Below are positions 24,983-32,860 of a stretch of DNA of 48,964 bases, one piece after another. Within the stretch, counting starts at the first letter, position 1; each line of letters begins with the position of its first letter. The notes under the pieces are model-generated. The model was not told the DNA's origin, did not search any database, and was given only the letters and a program-made list of their open reading frames with translations. This DNA is from RGIG9041 sp045657265 (GTDB taxonomy: Bacteria; Bacillota; Clostridia; Oscillospirales; QAKW01): assembly GCA_045657265.1 (NCBI GenBank), contig JAZOSU010000025.1:1-48964 (forward strand), given 5' to 3'. The translations under genes were made by a program, and so were the position numbers.

Positions 24983-25636
24983 TTGAAATCAATATTGATT
25001 ATAGGTATGAGCAGATTTGCACAACATTTGTGTGAAAATTTGCTTGAATACAACAATCAGATAATGATTGTTGATAAAAACGAAGAAAGAGTAGAAACAC
25101 TTGCATCGCGCGTTACTACCGCACTTGTGGCTGACTGTACAAAAGAAGATGTGCTTAAAAATATTGGCGTTTCTGATTTTGATATTTGTTTTGTTTGCAT
25201 GGGAGATGATTTTTTAAGCAATTTAGAAGTAACTTGTATTTTAAAAGATCTGGGGGCTAAATATGTAGTCAGTCTTTCCAGAAGTACAAAAAACACTAAA
25301 TTTTTGCTTAGAAACGGTGCAGATGAGGTTATTCATCCCGATAAAGATGTTGCTGCGCGTTTTGCAGTTACATGCAGTAATGATAATTTATTTGATTATA
25401 TTGAACTTGAAGAAGATTATTCTATTTATGAAATAACACCTATTTCAGATTGGATTAATAAAACTCTTGTTGAATCTAACATCAGAGCTAAATACAATAT
25501 TTCAATTATCGGTATAAAAGATCTTAATGGTAAACTTAATATTGCACCTTCTGCTCAGTATACAATTAAAGACACTGATCATCTTGTAGTTATAGCTCAC
25601 GATGATGATATTAAAAAAGTTTTAAACGGACGGTAA
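24983..25636 (+). CDS. Potassium channel regulatory subunit, TrkA/KtrA family
   Basis: A 217-residue cytoplasmic regulator with an N-terminal RCK Rossmann fold (residues 1-130; IIGMSRFAQHLCENL in place of the more usual GxGRFG, then MIVDKNEER and ADCTKEDVL) and a C-terminal RCK_C domain (about 135-217). It gates the preceding channel in response to nucleotides such as ATP/ADP or cyclic di-AMP. The start is TTG 24983 with GGGGT 6 bases upstream. The loss of the second glycine of the dinucleotide loop (M-S in place of L-G) is a small oddity. Confidence 0.9.
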   Translation: MKSILIIGMSRFAQHLCENLLEYNNQIMIVDKNEERVETLASRVTTALVADCTKEDVLKNIGVSDFDICFVCMGDDFLSNLEVTCILKDLGAKYVVSLSRSTKNTKFLLRNGADEVIHPDKDVAARFAVTCSNDNLFDYIELEEDYSIYEITPISDWINKTLVESNIRAKYNISIIGIKDLNGKLNIAPSAQYTIKDTDHLVVIAHDDDIKKVLNGR

Positions 25637-25641
25637 TAAAT

Positions 25642-26583
25642 ATGACATATAAACTTGCAGTGATAAATACATCTTCTGTTGGAATAGAACATGTGTTAAA
25701 CGTACTTATTGCGGTAGGAATCAGCGGTTTTGAAGTTTGTGACAGTGAAGATTTCAAAGAATTTATAAATTCACGTACACCCGCATATGATTACGTTGAT
25801 GATGAACTTATGAAACTTTCAACACAAAAGTCTCATATTAAGTTTTATACAGCTAATAATGACCAGGGTGAAGAAATTATAAATTCAACAGAAAAAGCTT
25901 TGCTCGAACTAAAAAAGACTGATTTTAGCAATGAATACGGAACGTTGGAAATCAATGTTTCTTTAGTTGATGACAGTGATTGGAAAGATAATTGGAAACA
26001 GTATTATAAACCGATAGAAATAGGGGATAAGCTTATTGTTGTTCCTGCATGGGAAAACGTATCAACTGACAGGGTTGTTCTTAAAATTGATCCAGGTATG
26101 TCTTTTGGTACAGGTTCTCATGAGACAACCTCACTTTGTCTTGAGTTTTTACAGCAAGAAAATCTTGAGGGTAAAAAAGTATTTGATGTTGGTTGTGGCA
26201 GTGGTATTCTTTCACAGGGTGCAGTTTTGCTTGGCGCCGAATTTGCTGTGGGTTGCGATATTGACGAGGCGGCAGTTTCTTGTGCGCGTTCAAATGCTAA
26301 AATAAATAATCTTGTACATAAAACAAAATATTATAAAGGTGATTTGCTTGAAGGCTCAGACGGCAAATTTCAGGTTGTAGTAGCTAACATTGTAGCAGAT
26401 ATTGTTATGGCTCTTACAAAAGATATCGGTAAAGTTATTGAAGATAATGGTATATTTATTTCTTCAGGTATAATTGTTGAGCGAGTGAAAGAAGTGGCTG
26501 ATTTTATATCTGAATCGGGATTTGAAATTTTAGAAATAAGAGAAAGGCGAGGATGGGCTGCAATTCGTGCCCGTCGCAAATAA
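25642..26583 (+). CDS. prmA: Ribosomal protein L11 methyltransferase PrmA
   Basis: A 313-residue enzyme. The N-terminal part (about 1-100) is a divergent substrate-binding domain ending in DDSDWKDNWKQYYKP. The SAM domain contains PGMSFGTGSHETTSLCLE (about 152-169), VFDVGCGSGILSQGA (about 180-194), GCDIDEAA and VVVANIVADIV, which is the PrmA-type catalytic segment. It trimethylates L11 in the large ribosomal subunit. It is followed one base later by rsmE, the common prmA-rsmE pair. Confidence 0.93.
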   Translation: MTYKLAVINTSSVGIEHVLNVLIAVGISGFEVCDSEDFKEFINSRTPAYDYVDDELMKLSTQKSHIKFYTANNDQGEEIINSTEKALLELKKTDFSNEYGTLEINVSLVDDSDWKDNWKQYYKPIEIGDKLIVVPAWENVSTDRVVLKIDPGMSFGTGSHETTSLCLEFLQQENLEGKKVFDVGCGSGILSQGAVLLGAEFAVGCDIDEAAVSCARSNAKINNLVHKTKYYKGDLLEGSDGKFQVVVANIVADIVMALTKDIGKVIEDNGIFISSGIIVERVKEVADFISESGFEILEIRERRGWAAIRARRK

Positions 26584-26584
26584 T

Positions 26585-27313
26585 ATGCAACGTTTCTTTT
26601 TTGATGATGAAATAATATCTGACAATCAGTTTACTGTAACAGGAGAAAAACATAATCACATTGTAAGAGTGCTACGAATAGCAATTGGTGAAAAAGTTGT
26701 ATTTTGTGATGGCAATTATTTTGATTATGAATGTGAGCTTGTTGCCTGCGATTCTAAATCTGCAGATTTTAAAATAATAAACAAATATAAAAATATTACT
26801 GAACCTGAAGTTAAAATAACTATTTTTCAGTGTTTGCCGAAAGGTGAAAAAATGGACGATATGATCAAGCGTTGTGTTCAGTTCGGTGCTTATGAAATAG
26901 TACCGGTTATCAGTAAACGTTGTGTGTCCCGTCCTGATAAAAAATCTGCATCTAAAAAAATCGAACGATATAATAAAATTGCCCGTTCATCAGCAATGCA
27001 GAGTATGCGCGGATATATTCCTAAAGTTTCTGATATGATTGATTTTAAAACAGCTATAAAAAAACTTGCGGATTTTAAGACAGGGTTTGTCTGTTATGAA
27101 AATGAACAGGACAAGCTTGTTAATAAAATGGAAATATCCAAAGATAATATTGCTTTTTTGATTGGTCCCGAAGGCGGGTTAGATGAATCCGAAATTGAAT
27201 TTGCAACACAAAACGGTATAGAATGTGTAAGTCTTGGTAAAAGGATATTACGCACAGAAGATGCGGCAGTATTTTTAATTCCGATTATCCTTTCAAATAC
27301 CGATAATCTTTAA
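26585..27313 (+). CDS. rsmE: 16S rRNA (uracil-1498-N3) methyltransferase RsmE
   Basis: A 242-residue SPOUT methyltransferase with an N-terminal PUA-like domain and the knotted C-terminal motifs LIGPEGGLDESEIEFA and LGKRILRTEDAAV. I take ATG 26585 because MQRFFF is the usual family start, although no clear ribosome site precedes it; translation is probably coupled to prmA, whose stop is one base upstream. A GTG at 26567 is the alternative. Confidence 0.93.
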   Translation: MQRFFFDDEIISDNQFTVTGEKHNHIVRVLRIAIGEKVVFCDGNYFDYECELVACDSKSADFKIINKYKNITEPEVKITIFQCLPKGEKMDDMIKRCVQFGAYEIVPVISKRCVSRPDKKSASKKIERYNKIARSSAMQSMRGYIPKVSDMIDFKTAIKKLADFKTGFVCYENEQDKLVNKMEISKDNIAFLIGPEGGLDESEIEFATQNGIECVSLGKRILRTEDAAVFLIPIILSNTDNL

Positions 27314-27324
27314 GGAGGATAATT

Positions 27325-28089
27325 ATGAGTGATTTAAAAATTAAAGATAAAGAAATCATAAATAGTAGAATTTCTATTACATTTTTTGCTTTTGCTATTC
27401 TTTCTTTATTATCATGGATTTATATTTTGCCGTTTAAAAAACATTCTTTTGTAATAAACGACTATTATAAATATATAGAATTGTTTGTGATTATAGTTTT
27501 ATTTTCTGCTGTTGTGGCATCTATTCTGTATATGTATATCTCAAGGAGAAAAAATATCGATTTTTCGCAAAAGACTATAACTGCAAAAATGCTTGTACTT
27601 TATTCTGTTCCGGCTTTTATAGCTTCTGTAATTATACCTGTTAGCAATAATCGAACCATGGCATATAAATACTGTATTATTGCGTTCTTGGCTTTATTTT
27701 TAGCTTATGCCACTTATTATTGGATAGGCAAGGCATTTTCATATTATACCTGTGTTTGCACGTTTTACTGTCTTGTTTTTACTTTTGTTGATTATATGTA
27801 TTCTTCAAATGTAACTTTTTCAGATAAAATATCTTTATCTTACAGAACATTTATGTTTATCTTTGCAGTGCTTGTTATTGCTATTGTTTTAATTTCAATG
27901 TATTTATCTAAGGCTGTAATTAAAGTAAATCTTTCTTATACATTGTTGTTTTCTCTTATTGCTTTGCTTGGAATAGTTATTAGATTGTTTGTTTTGAATT
28001 ATATTTCTTTGATAATAATTTTAATAGAAATTGTTACGTATTTCTTATTGATTTTTGTTACAAAGAAAAAAATCAGATTGAAAAAATAA
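27325..28089 (+). CDS. Polytopic membrane protein of unknown function
   Basis: A 254-residue, very hydrophobic protein with about eight predicted helices (roughly residues 17-35, 48-70, 87-104, 112-130, 134-156, 170-192, 199-217, 222-244), a charged N-terminus (MSDLKIKDKE) and a lysine-rich C-terminal tail. I see no conserved catalytic motif and recognise no family. It is the last gene of the 17-gene run (AAGGAGG before ATG 27325). No terminator stem follows it. Confidence 0.6.
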   Translation: MSDLKIKDKEIINSRISITFFAFAILSLLSWIYILPFKKHSFVINDYYKYIELFVIIVLFSAVVASILYMYISRRKNIDFSQKTITAKMLVLYSVPAFIASVIIPVSNNRTMAYKYCIIAFLALFLAYATYYWIGKAFSYYTCVCTFYCLVFTFVDYMYSSNVTFSDKISLSYRTFMFIFAVLVIAIVLISMYLSKAVIKVNLSYTLLFSLIALLGIVIRLFVLNYISLIIILIEIVTYFLLIFVTKKKIRLKK

Positions 28090-28110
28090 TTTTTTTGGTT
28101 TACATAAAGT

Positions 28111-28141
28111 ATGTTCAAAACTATGTTCAAAATGTTTAAAA
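28111..28141 (+). repeat. Three tandem ATGTTYAAAA units
   Basis: ATGTTCAAAA occurs at 28111-28120 and 28123-28132, and ATGTTTAAAA at 28132-28141, in the non-coding gap between the superoperon and secG. Start-to-start spacings are 12 and 9 bases, about one helical turn. It might be a protein-binding site; the function is unknown. The rest of the 28090-28320 gap is A/T-rich and holds only the secG promoter. Confidence 0.4.
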
Positions 28142-28259
28142 CCCATATTTTTACTCCAAAAAACAAGCTATTATAACACTTTTGTATTTTTGAAAACTTT
28201 TTTCATAATTTTTAACCATTTTTTTACAAAATTATTTTTATGTAAAAAACAAAAAAATC

Positions 28260-28288
28260 TTGCTTTTTTTTATATTATATGGTAATAT
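28260..28288 (+). promoter_or_regulatory. secG promoter
   Basis: TTGCTT (28260-28265) and TAATAT (28283-28288) with a 17-base spacer lie 37 bases before the secG ATG. Confidence 0.6.
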
Positions 28289-28325
28289 TACTGATAGACT
28301 GATTTGTGGAAGGTTGTGAATTATA

Positions 28326-28577
28326 ATGAATACAGCACAGATTATTTTAGGTGCAATTGTTTTGGTTTTATCTATCGTTATTATCGTGTGTGTTTGCATG
28401 CAGCAGGGTAAGAGCCAGGGTCTTGGTGCTATGGCAGGCGGTTCTGATGCTGATACATTTTTCGGCAAAAACCGTTCGAAAGATAAAAACAGTATTCTTG
28501 CAAAAATAACTATTGTTGTTGCAATTTTGCTCGCGTTAGTTGTTATTGCGCTTGATTATGTTGCATTATTAGGTTAA
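28326..28577 (+). CDS. secG: Preprotein translocase subunit SecG
   Basis: An 83-residue protein with two membrane helices (about 4-25 and 57-80) and the family loop QQGKSQGLGAMAGGSDADTF between them. SecG joins SecY and SecE in the protein export channel. AAGG lies about 12 bases before ATG 28326. It is a single gene here with its own promoter and terminator; rnr and smpB, often next to secG in Firmicutes, do not follow. Confidence 0.92.
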   Translation: MNTAQIILGAIVLVLSIVIIVCVCMQQGKSQGLGAMAGGSDADTFFGKNRSKDKNSILAKITIVVAILLALVVIALDYVALLG

Positions 28578-28585
28578 CTAAAAAT

Positions 28586-28615
28586 AAAAACCTCTGAGAA
28601 TTCTCAGAGGTTTTT
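28586..28615. terminator. Bidirectional terminator between secG and the radical SAM gene
   Basis: AAAAACCTCTGAGAA (28586-28600) pairs perfectly with TTCTCAGAGGTTTTT (28601-28615), flanked by A-run and T-run. It serves the convergent secG (plus) and the acpP-rnc-radical SAM operon (minus, whose last codons it overlaps). Confidence 0.88.
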
Positions 28616-29581
28616 TATTTTATATACGTATTTTTGAAGGTTTGCGTTTTGTTTGAATTCAACGTTATAACCTTCATTTTTTAATTTTTGTAAATTATTT
28701 CCTTTGTTTCCTTTAGCAATAGAAATAAATTTCGGAGAAACTTCTATAATATATTTTTTGTTTAAATTAATTTTTTCAATGATATCGTTATAAAAAATCT
28801 GAGAGCGTACAAGTTCTCCAAAAGCGGGGTGGAACGGACCGGCAACACCATTACTGTCGGAATGTAATCCCATTTTAAGAACGGTAACATCATTTTCTGT
28901 AAAAATTTTATATAGTTTTGCGCAGATATCAACAGCCTCATCTACCGTTAATGGAGTGTAACTATTGTTTCTGTACATCTCGCAAAGTTTTGTTCCCTCG
29001 ATTACAACGACAGGATAAATTCGGACTTGTTTACACCCGATGTTTATTATTTGGTTTGCTGTTTCAATATCTTTTTCTAAAGTGTCACACGGCAGACCGC
29101 ACATCATTTGCATACCGAGTTCAAAGCCATATTCCTGTATTAATTTGCAGGAATCTAAAGCGGTTTTAGCAACGTGTCCTCGCTTTGAGGCTTTCAAAAC
29201 TTCATCATCAAGACTCTGAATGCCAAGTTCTATTGTTTTAACATTATATTTTTTTAAGATATCAAGTGTATCTTTATTAATACAATCGGGTCTGGTGGAT
29301 ATCCTGATGCTATCATAGCCGTTTTTGCCTATAAATTTGTTTGCAACCTTAAGATATTCAAGCATAAGATCTTTTGGTATCGCTGTAAAAGAACCGCCGA
29401 AAAAAGCAATCTGCGTATCCTTTTTCGAAAGTGAATGGTTTAGAGATTCCGAAAGGATTTTATAAATATCTTCGGGAGTGACAGCTTTGTCACTCCCGGT
29501 TATTTTATATTGATCGCAAAAAATACAGTTAAAAGGACACCCAAGATGAGGTATAAAAATAGAAATGTTTGAATGTTTCAC
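28604..29581 (-). CDS. Radical SAM protein, Elp3-like
   Basis: A 325-residue protein with the [4Fe-4S] cluster motif CPFNCIFC (C15, C19, C22) and the Elp3-like FFGGSFTAIP, IRISTRPDCI and TIELGIQSLDDEVL. It is short compared with true Elp3: the C-terminal acetyltransferase domain is missing. Similar genes occur next to rnc in other Clostridia. The substrate, perhaps tRNA, is unknown. Its ATG at 29581 shares one base with the rnc stop, and the terminator stem covers its stop. Confidence 0.8.
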   Translation of the reverse strand: MKHSNISIFIPHLGCPFNCIFCDQYKITGSDKAVTPEDIYKILSESLNHSLSKKDTQIAFFGGSFTAIPKDLMLEYLKVANKFIGKNGYDSIRISTRPDCINKDTLDILKKYNVKTIELGIQSLDDEVLKASKRGHVAKTALDSCKLIQEYGFELGMQMMCGLPCDTLEKDIETANQIINIGCKQVRIYPVVVIEGTKLCEMYRNNSYTPLTVDEAVDICAKLYKIFTENDVTVLKMGLHSDSNGVAGPFHPAFGELVRSQIFYNDIIEKINLNKKYIIEVSPKFISIAKGNKGNNLQKLKNEGYNVEFKQNANLQKYVYKIKNL

Positions 29582-30270
29582 TATTTTTCTCCCATAAGGT
29601 TTAAAGCTTTATGAGCTGCATCTTGTTCAGCTTCTTTTTTGTTTTTTCCGTAACCTGTTGCAAGAAGATTGCTGTTAAGATAAACATTAACAGTAAATTC
29701 TTTGTTGTGGTCAGGTCCGGATTCTTTAACAATAGAATATTTAATCAGTTCTCCCGGATTTTGCTGAGCAATTTCCTGAAGAGCGGTTTTATAATCTTTG
29801 TTAAATACATTAGATAATTGTTCATTATCAATAGCGTTATTAAGATATGGCAGAATAAAAGCTTTTGCAGGTTCGATTCCACCATCTAAATAAATCGCAG
29901 CAAGTAATGCTTCAAATGCATCAGATAAAGTAGACGGTCTTTCTCTTCCACCGGCAAGATTTTCACCGTGTCCTAACAGAAGAAATTCACCGAGATTAAG
30001 TTTTTTTGCATATGAAGAAAGTGCAGATTCGCAAACAAGAGAAGAACGCATTTTTGAAAGTTCGCCTTCATGTTTTGTGGGATATTTTGAAAATAAAAGT
30101 TCTGCACAAATAAATCCCAAAACAGCGTCGCCCATAAACTCAAGACGTTCATTACAAACAACACCGCGGTTTTTATGTTCATTTGCATATGATGAATGGG
30201 TAAGTGATGCATTGAGTATAGATTGATTTTTAAAATAATAACCTATTTTTTTTTGCAAGTTAATAAGCAT
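29581..30270 (-). CDS. rnc: Ribonuclease III
   Basis: A 229-residue double-strand RNA nuclease with the signature NERLEFMGDAVLG (40-52), the second acidic cluster SDAFEALLAAIYLDGG, and a C-terminal double-stranded RNA-binding domain (about 155-226, ending KKEAEQDAAHKALNLM). It matures rRNA precursors and regulates mRNAs. ATG 30270 is preferred, with AAGG 7 bases upstream; a longer frame to 30291 would run into acpP. It lies 10 bases after acpP. Confidence 0.95.
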   Translation of the reverse strand: MLINLQKKIGYYFKNQSILNASLTHSSYANEHKNRGVVCNERLEFMGDAVLGFICAELLFSKYPTKHEGELSKMRSSLVCESALSSYAKKLNLGEFLLLGHGENLAGGRERPSTLSDAFEALLAAIYLDGGIEPAKAFILPYLNNAIDNEQLSNVFNKDYKTALQEIAQQNPGELIKYSIVKESGPDHNKEFTVNVYLNSNLLATGYGKNKKEAEQDAAHKALNLMGEK

Positions 30271-30280
30271 TGGTTTTACC

Positions 30281-30502
30281 TTATTTGTCAAGATAATTAA
30301 TTATATCACCGACTTTTTTGAGGCTTTCTACAGCACTGTCATCTATCTGAATGCCGTATTCTTCTTCTATAGTCATAATGATTTCTACAAGGTCAAGTGA
30401 GTCAGCGCCAAGTTCTTCTATAGCAGTGTTTTCTGTGATTGAAGCTTCTTCAACGCCGAGCTGTTCAGCAAGAATTTTTTTGATTGAATCTAAAGTTGGC
30501 AT
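30281..30502 (-). CDS. acpP: Acyl carrier protein
   Basis: A 73-residue acidic carrier with the phosphopantetheine attachment serine S35 in GADSLDLVE. It shuttles acyl chains for fatty-acid synthesis. GGAG lies 10 bases before ATG 30502. It has its own promoter and is cotranscribed with rnc. plsX lies upstream, as in many Firmicutes, but the usual fabD and fabG are missing between them. Confidence 0.95.
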   Translation of the reverse strand: MPTLDSIKKILAEQLGVEEASITENTAIEELGADSLDLVEIIMTIEEEYGIQIDDSAVESLKKVGDIINYLDK

Positions 30503-30531
30503 ATTAATAATCTCCTTAAATGTTTTATTAT

Positions 30532-30560
30532 AGTATAAAATATTTGTCTGAATTTATCAA
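30532..30560 (-). promoter_or_regulatory. Promoter of the acpP-rnc operon
   Basis: On the minus strand TTGATA (30555-30560) and TATACT (30532-30537) are 17 bases apart, in the 61-base gap between plsX and acpP. Confidence 0.6.
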
Positions 30561-30563
30561 GCA

Positions 30564-31559
30564 TTAATCATCCGTATTAGAAATATTTTCTTCGATTACT
30601 TTGATCATATTGCTTTCGTTGAAAATAATAGCTTGCCTAATTGCATTTTTAATTGCTTTGGCGTCAGATGATCCATGAGCTTTAATTACAGGTTTACAGA
30701 TACCTAAAAGCGGAGCACCGCCGTATTCTTTATAATCAAATTTTTTCTTAAAATTGTTAAGAGGTGAGAGAACAAACAGGGCGCCAATTTTTGTGAATAT
30801 ATTTTTTTTGAAGATATCTTTTATATTGGCAGCCATCATTTTTCCAACACCTTCATATGTCTTAAGTGCGATATTGCCGGAAAAACCATCAGTAACTATA
30901 ACGTCACATCCTCCGGTTGCAAGATTTCTGCCTTCAACATTACCTATAAAGTTTATATCAGAATCCTTTAACAACTGGTAAGCTTCTTGATGTAAATCCT
31001 GCCCCTTATGTTCCTCTGTGCCATTATTTAAAAGAGCAACTCTTGGATTTTCGATTTTGTGAACATATCTCATATATTCTGAACCTAAAATAGCAAACTG
31101 TTTTAAATATTCTACTTTGCAAACAACGTTTGCACCGCAATCCGCTAAAAGTACAGGACCGCTTTGTGTAGGTATAACAGACGCAAGAGCTGCGCGTTTG
31201 ACACCGCGTATACGCTTAACAATCATTGTTGCACCTACTAAAACAGCACCGCTGTTGCCTGCAGATACAAAAGCATCACAAACACCGTCTTTTAAAAGTT
31301 TAAAAGCAACGGCCATTGATGAATCTTTTTTTGATTTTATTACAGAAGTGGGGTCATCCTCCATGGTAATAACTTCAGTTGTGTTTACTATTTCAAAACC
31401 TTTGTCACTTATGTTGTTTTCTGACATTATTTTTTTGATTTCAGACTCGTTACCTACTAAAGAAATCTCTGCATTGAATTCGTCAATTGCGAGTCTGCAA
31501 CCTTTAATTATTTCTAAGGGTGCGTTATCTCCGCCGTGTGCGTCAACTGCTATTTTCAT
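30564..31559 (-). CDS. plsX: Phosphate acyltransferase PlsX
   Basis: A 331-residue enzyme making acyl-phosphate from acyl-ACP, the first step of phospholipid synthesis with PlsY. Family segments visible include MKIAVDAHGGDNAPLEI at the start, VITMEDDPTSVIKSKKDSS, SAGNSGAVLVGA, LLADCGANV, NNGTEEHKG and VTDGFSGNIALKT. The stop of trmFO shares a base with its ATG (31559). It lies at the downstream end of a trmH-dprA-topA-trmFO-plsX run. Confidence 0.96.
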   Translation of the reverse strand: MKIAVDAHGGDNAPLEIIKGCRLAIDEFNAEISLVGNESEIKKIMSENNISDKGFEIVNTTEVITMEDDPTSVIKSKKDSSMAVAFKLLKDGVCDAFVSAGNSGAVLVGATMIVKRIRGVKRAALASVIPTQSGPVLLADCGANVVCKVEYLKQFAILGSEYMRYVHKIENPRVALLNNGTEEHKGQDLHQEAYQLLKDSDINFIGNVEGRNLATGGCDVIVTDGFSGNIALKTYEGVGKMMAANIKDIFKKNIFTKIGALFVLSPLNNFKKKFDYKEYGGAPLLGICKPVIKAHGSSDAKAIKNAIRQAIIFNESNMIKVIEENISNTDD

Positions 31560-32860
31560 TATAGTTCTCCTATGATTTGATTTAATCTTTTTAAAGCGCG
31601 TTCAGATATTGCTGTATATCTTTCCGCTTTGTTTTTGATTCTTGTATCTAAAGATTCAATTATACCGAAATTGATATTCATTGGCTGAAAATTACCTACT
31701 GAACCTTCACTGATATAATTTGAAAGAGCACCGGTAGCTGTATATTTAGTAAAATCAATAAGATTTTGTCCATGGATTTGTCTTGCAAGATTAATACCGC
31801 AAACAAGACCTGAAGATGCTGATTCAACGTAACCTTCAACTCCTGTCATTTGCCCTGCGAAAAACAAATCGTCTCTTTTCTTTGTGTTATAGAATTTGGT
31901 CATAACTTCAGGTGAGTTAATAAATGTGTTTCTATGCATAACACCAAATCTGACAAATTCTGCATTTTCAAGTCCGGGTATCATTGAAAAAACACGTTTT
32001 TGCTCAGGAAACTTAAGATGTGTCTGAAAACCAACTATATTGTAAAGAGTTCCGTCTGAGTTGTCTTTTCTCAGCTGAACAACTGCATAAGATTTCTGAT
32101 TTGTCCTTGGGTCAACTAAACCTACTGGCTTTAAAGGTCCGAAAAGAAGAGTTTGTGAACCTCTTTTTGCCATAACTTCAACAGGCATACATCCTTCAAA
32201 AACATTGTTTTCAAAACCGTGAAGCTCTGCACACTCAGCATTTATAAGCTCGTTATAAAATGCATCGTACTGTTCTTTTGTCATAGGACAGTTTATATAA
32301 TCGGGGGTTCCTTTGTCATATCTTGATGCAAAAAATGCAGTATCCATATCAATACTGTCAAAAGTAACGATGGGGGCGGCTGCATCAAAAAAATGCAAAT
32401 AATCATTTCCGAAAAAATTACCGATATCAGATGATAATGAGTCAGTAGTCAATGGCCCTGATGCTATAATTACATTTTCTTCATCAGGTATTTTTGTTAT
32501 TTCTTTTTCGATGATGTTTATATTTTTATGGTTTTTGATTTTTTCTGTTACTGCATTTGAAAATTTTTCTCTGTCAACTGCCAAAGCTCCGCCTGCAGGC
32601 ACTTTGTTTTGGTCAGCACAGCTGATTATTAAAGAATTTAGCATACGCATTTCTTCTTTTAATAGACCTACAGCGTTAGTCAAAGAGTCGCCACGCAGAG
32701 AATTTGAACATACAAGTTCAGCAAAACCATCATAACTGTGCGCAGGTGTTTTTTTATGGGGCTTCATTTCGTATAAATCAACTTGTATATCTCTGTTTGC
32801 AAGTTGCCATGCAGCTTCGCAACCGGCAAGACCGGCGCCTATTACTACGGCTTTATTCAT
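31559..32860 (-). CDS. trmFO: tRNA (uracil-54-C5) methyltransferase TrmFO (folate/FAD-dependent)
   Basis: A 433-residue flavoprotein with the FAD-binding GAGLAGCEAAW near residues 8-18, YEMKPHKKTPAH and SNSLRGDSLTNAVGLLKEEM; the latter two are TrmFO-type. It makes ribothymidine at tRNA position 54 using methylene-tetrahydrofolate. ATG 32860 has AGGAAA upstream. The longer frame to 32932 only reads through the topA 3' end. It overlaps the topA stop by 8 bases (ATGAATAA). Confidence 0.93.
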   Translation of the reverse strand: MNKAVVIGAGLAGCEAAWQLANRDIQVDLYEMKPHKKTPAHSYDGFAELVCSNSLRGDSLTNAVGLLKEEMRMLNSLIISCADQNKVPAGGALAVDREKFSNAVTEKIKNHKNINIIEKEITKIPDEENVIIASGPLTTDSLSSDIGNFFGNDYLHFFDAAAPIVTFDSIDMDTAFFASRYDKGTPDYINCPMTKEQYDAFYNELINAECAELHGFENNVFEGCMPVEVMAKRGSQTLLFGPLKPVGLVDPRTNQKSYAVVQLRKDNSDGTLYNIVGFQTHLKFPEQKRVFSMIPGLENAEFVRFGVMHRNTFINSPEVMTKFYNTKKRDDLFFAGQMTGVEGYVESASSGLVCGINLARQIHGQNLIDFTKYTATGALSNYISEGSVGNFQPMNINFGIIESLDTRIKNKAERYTAISERALKRLNQIIGEL

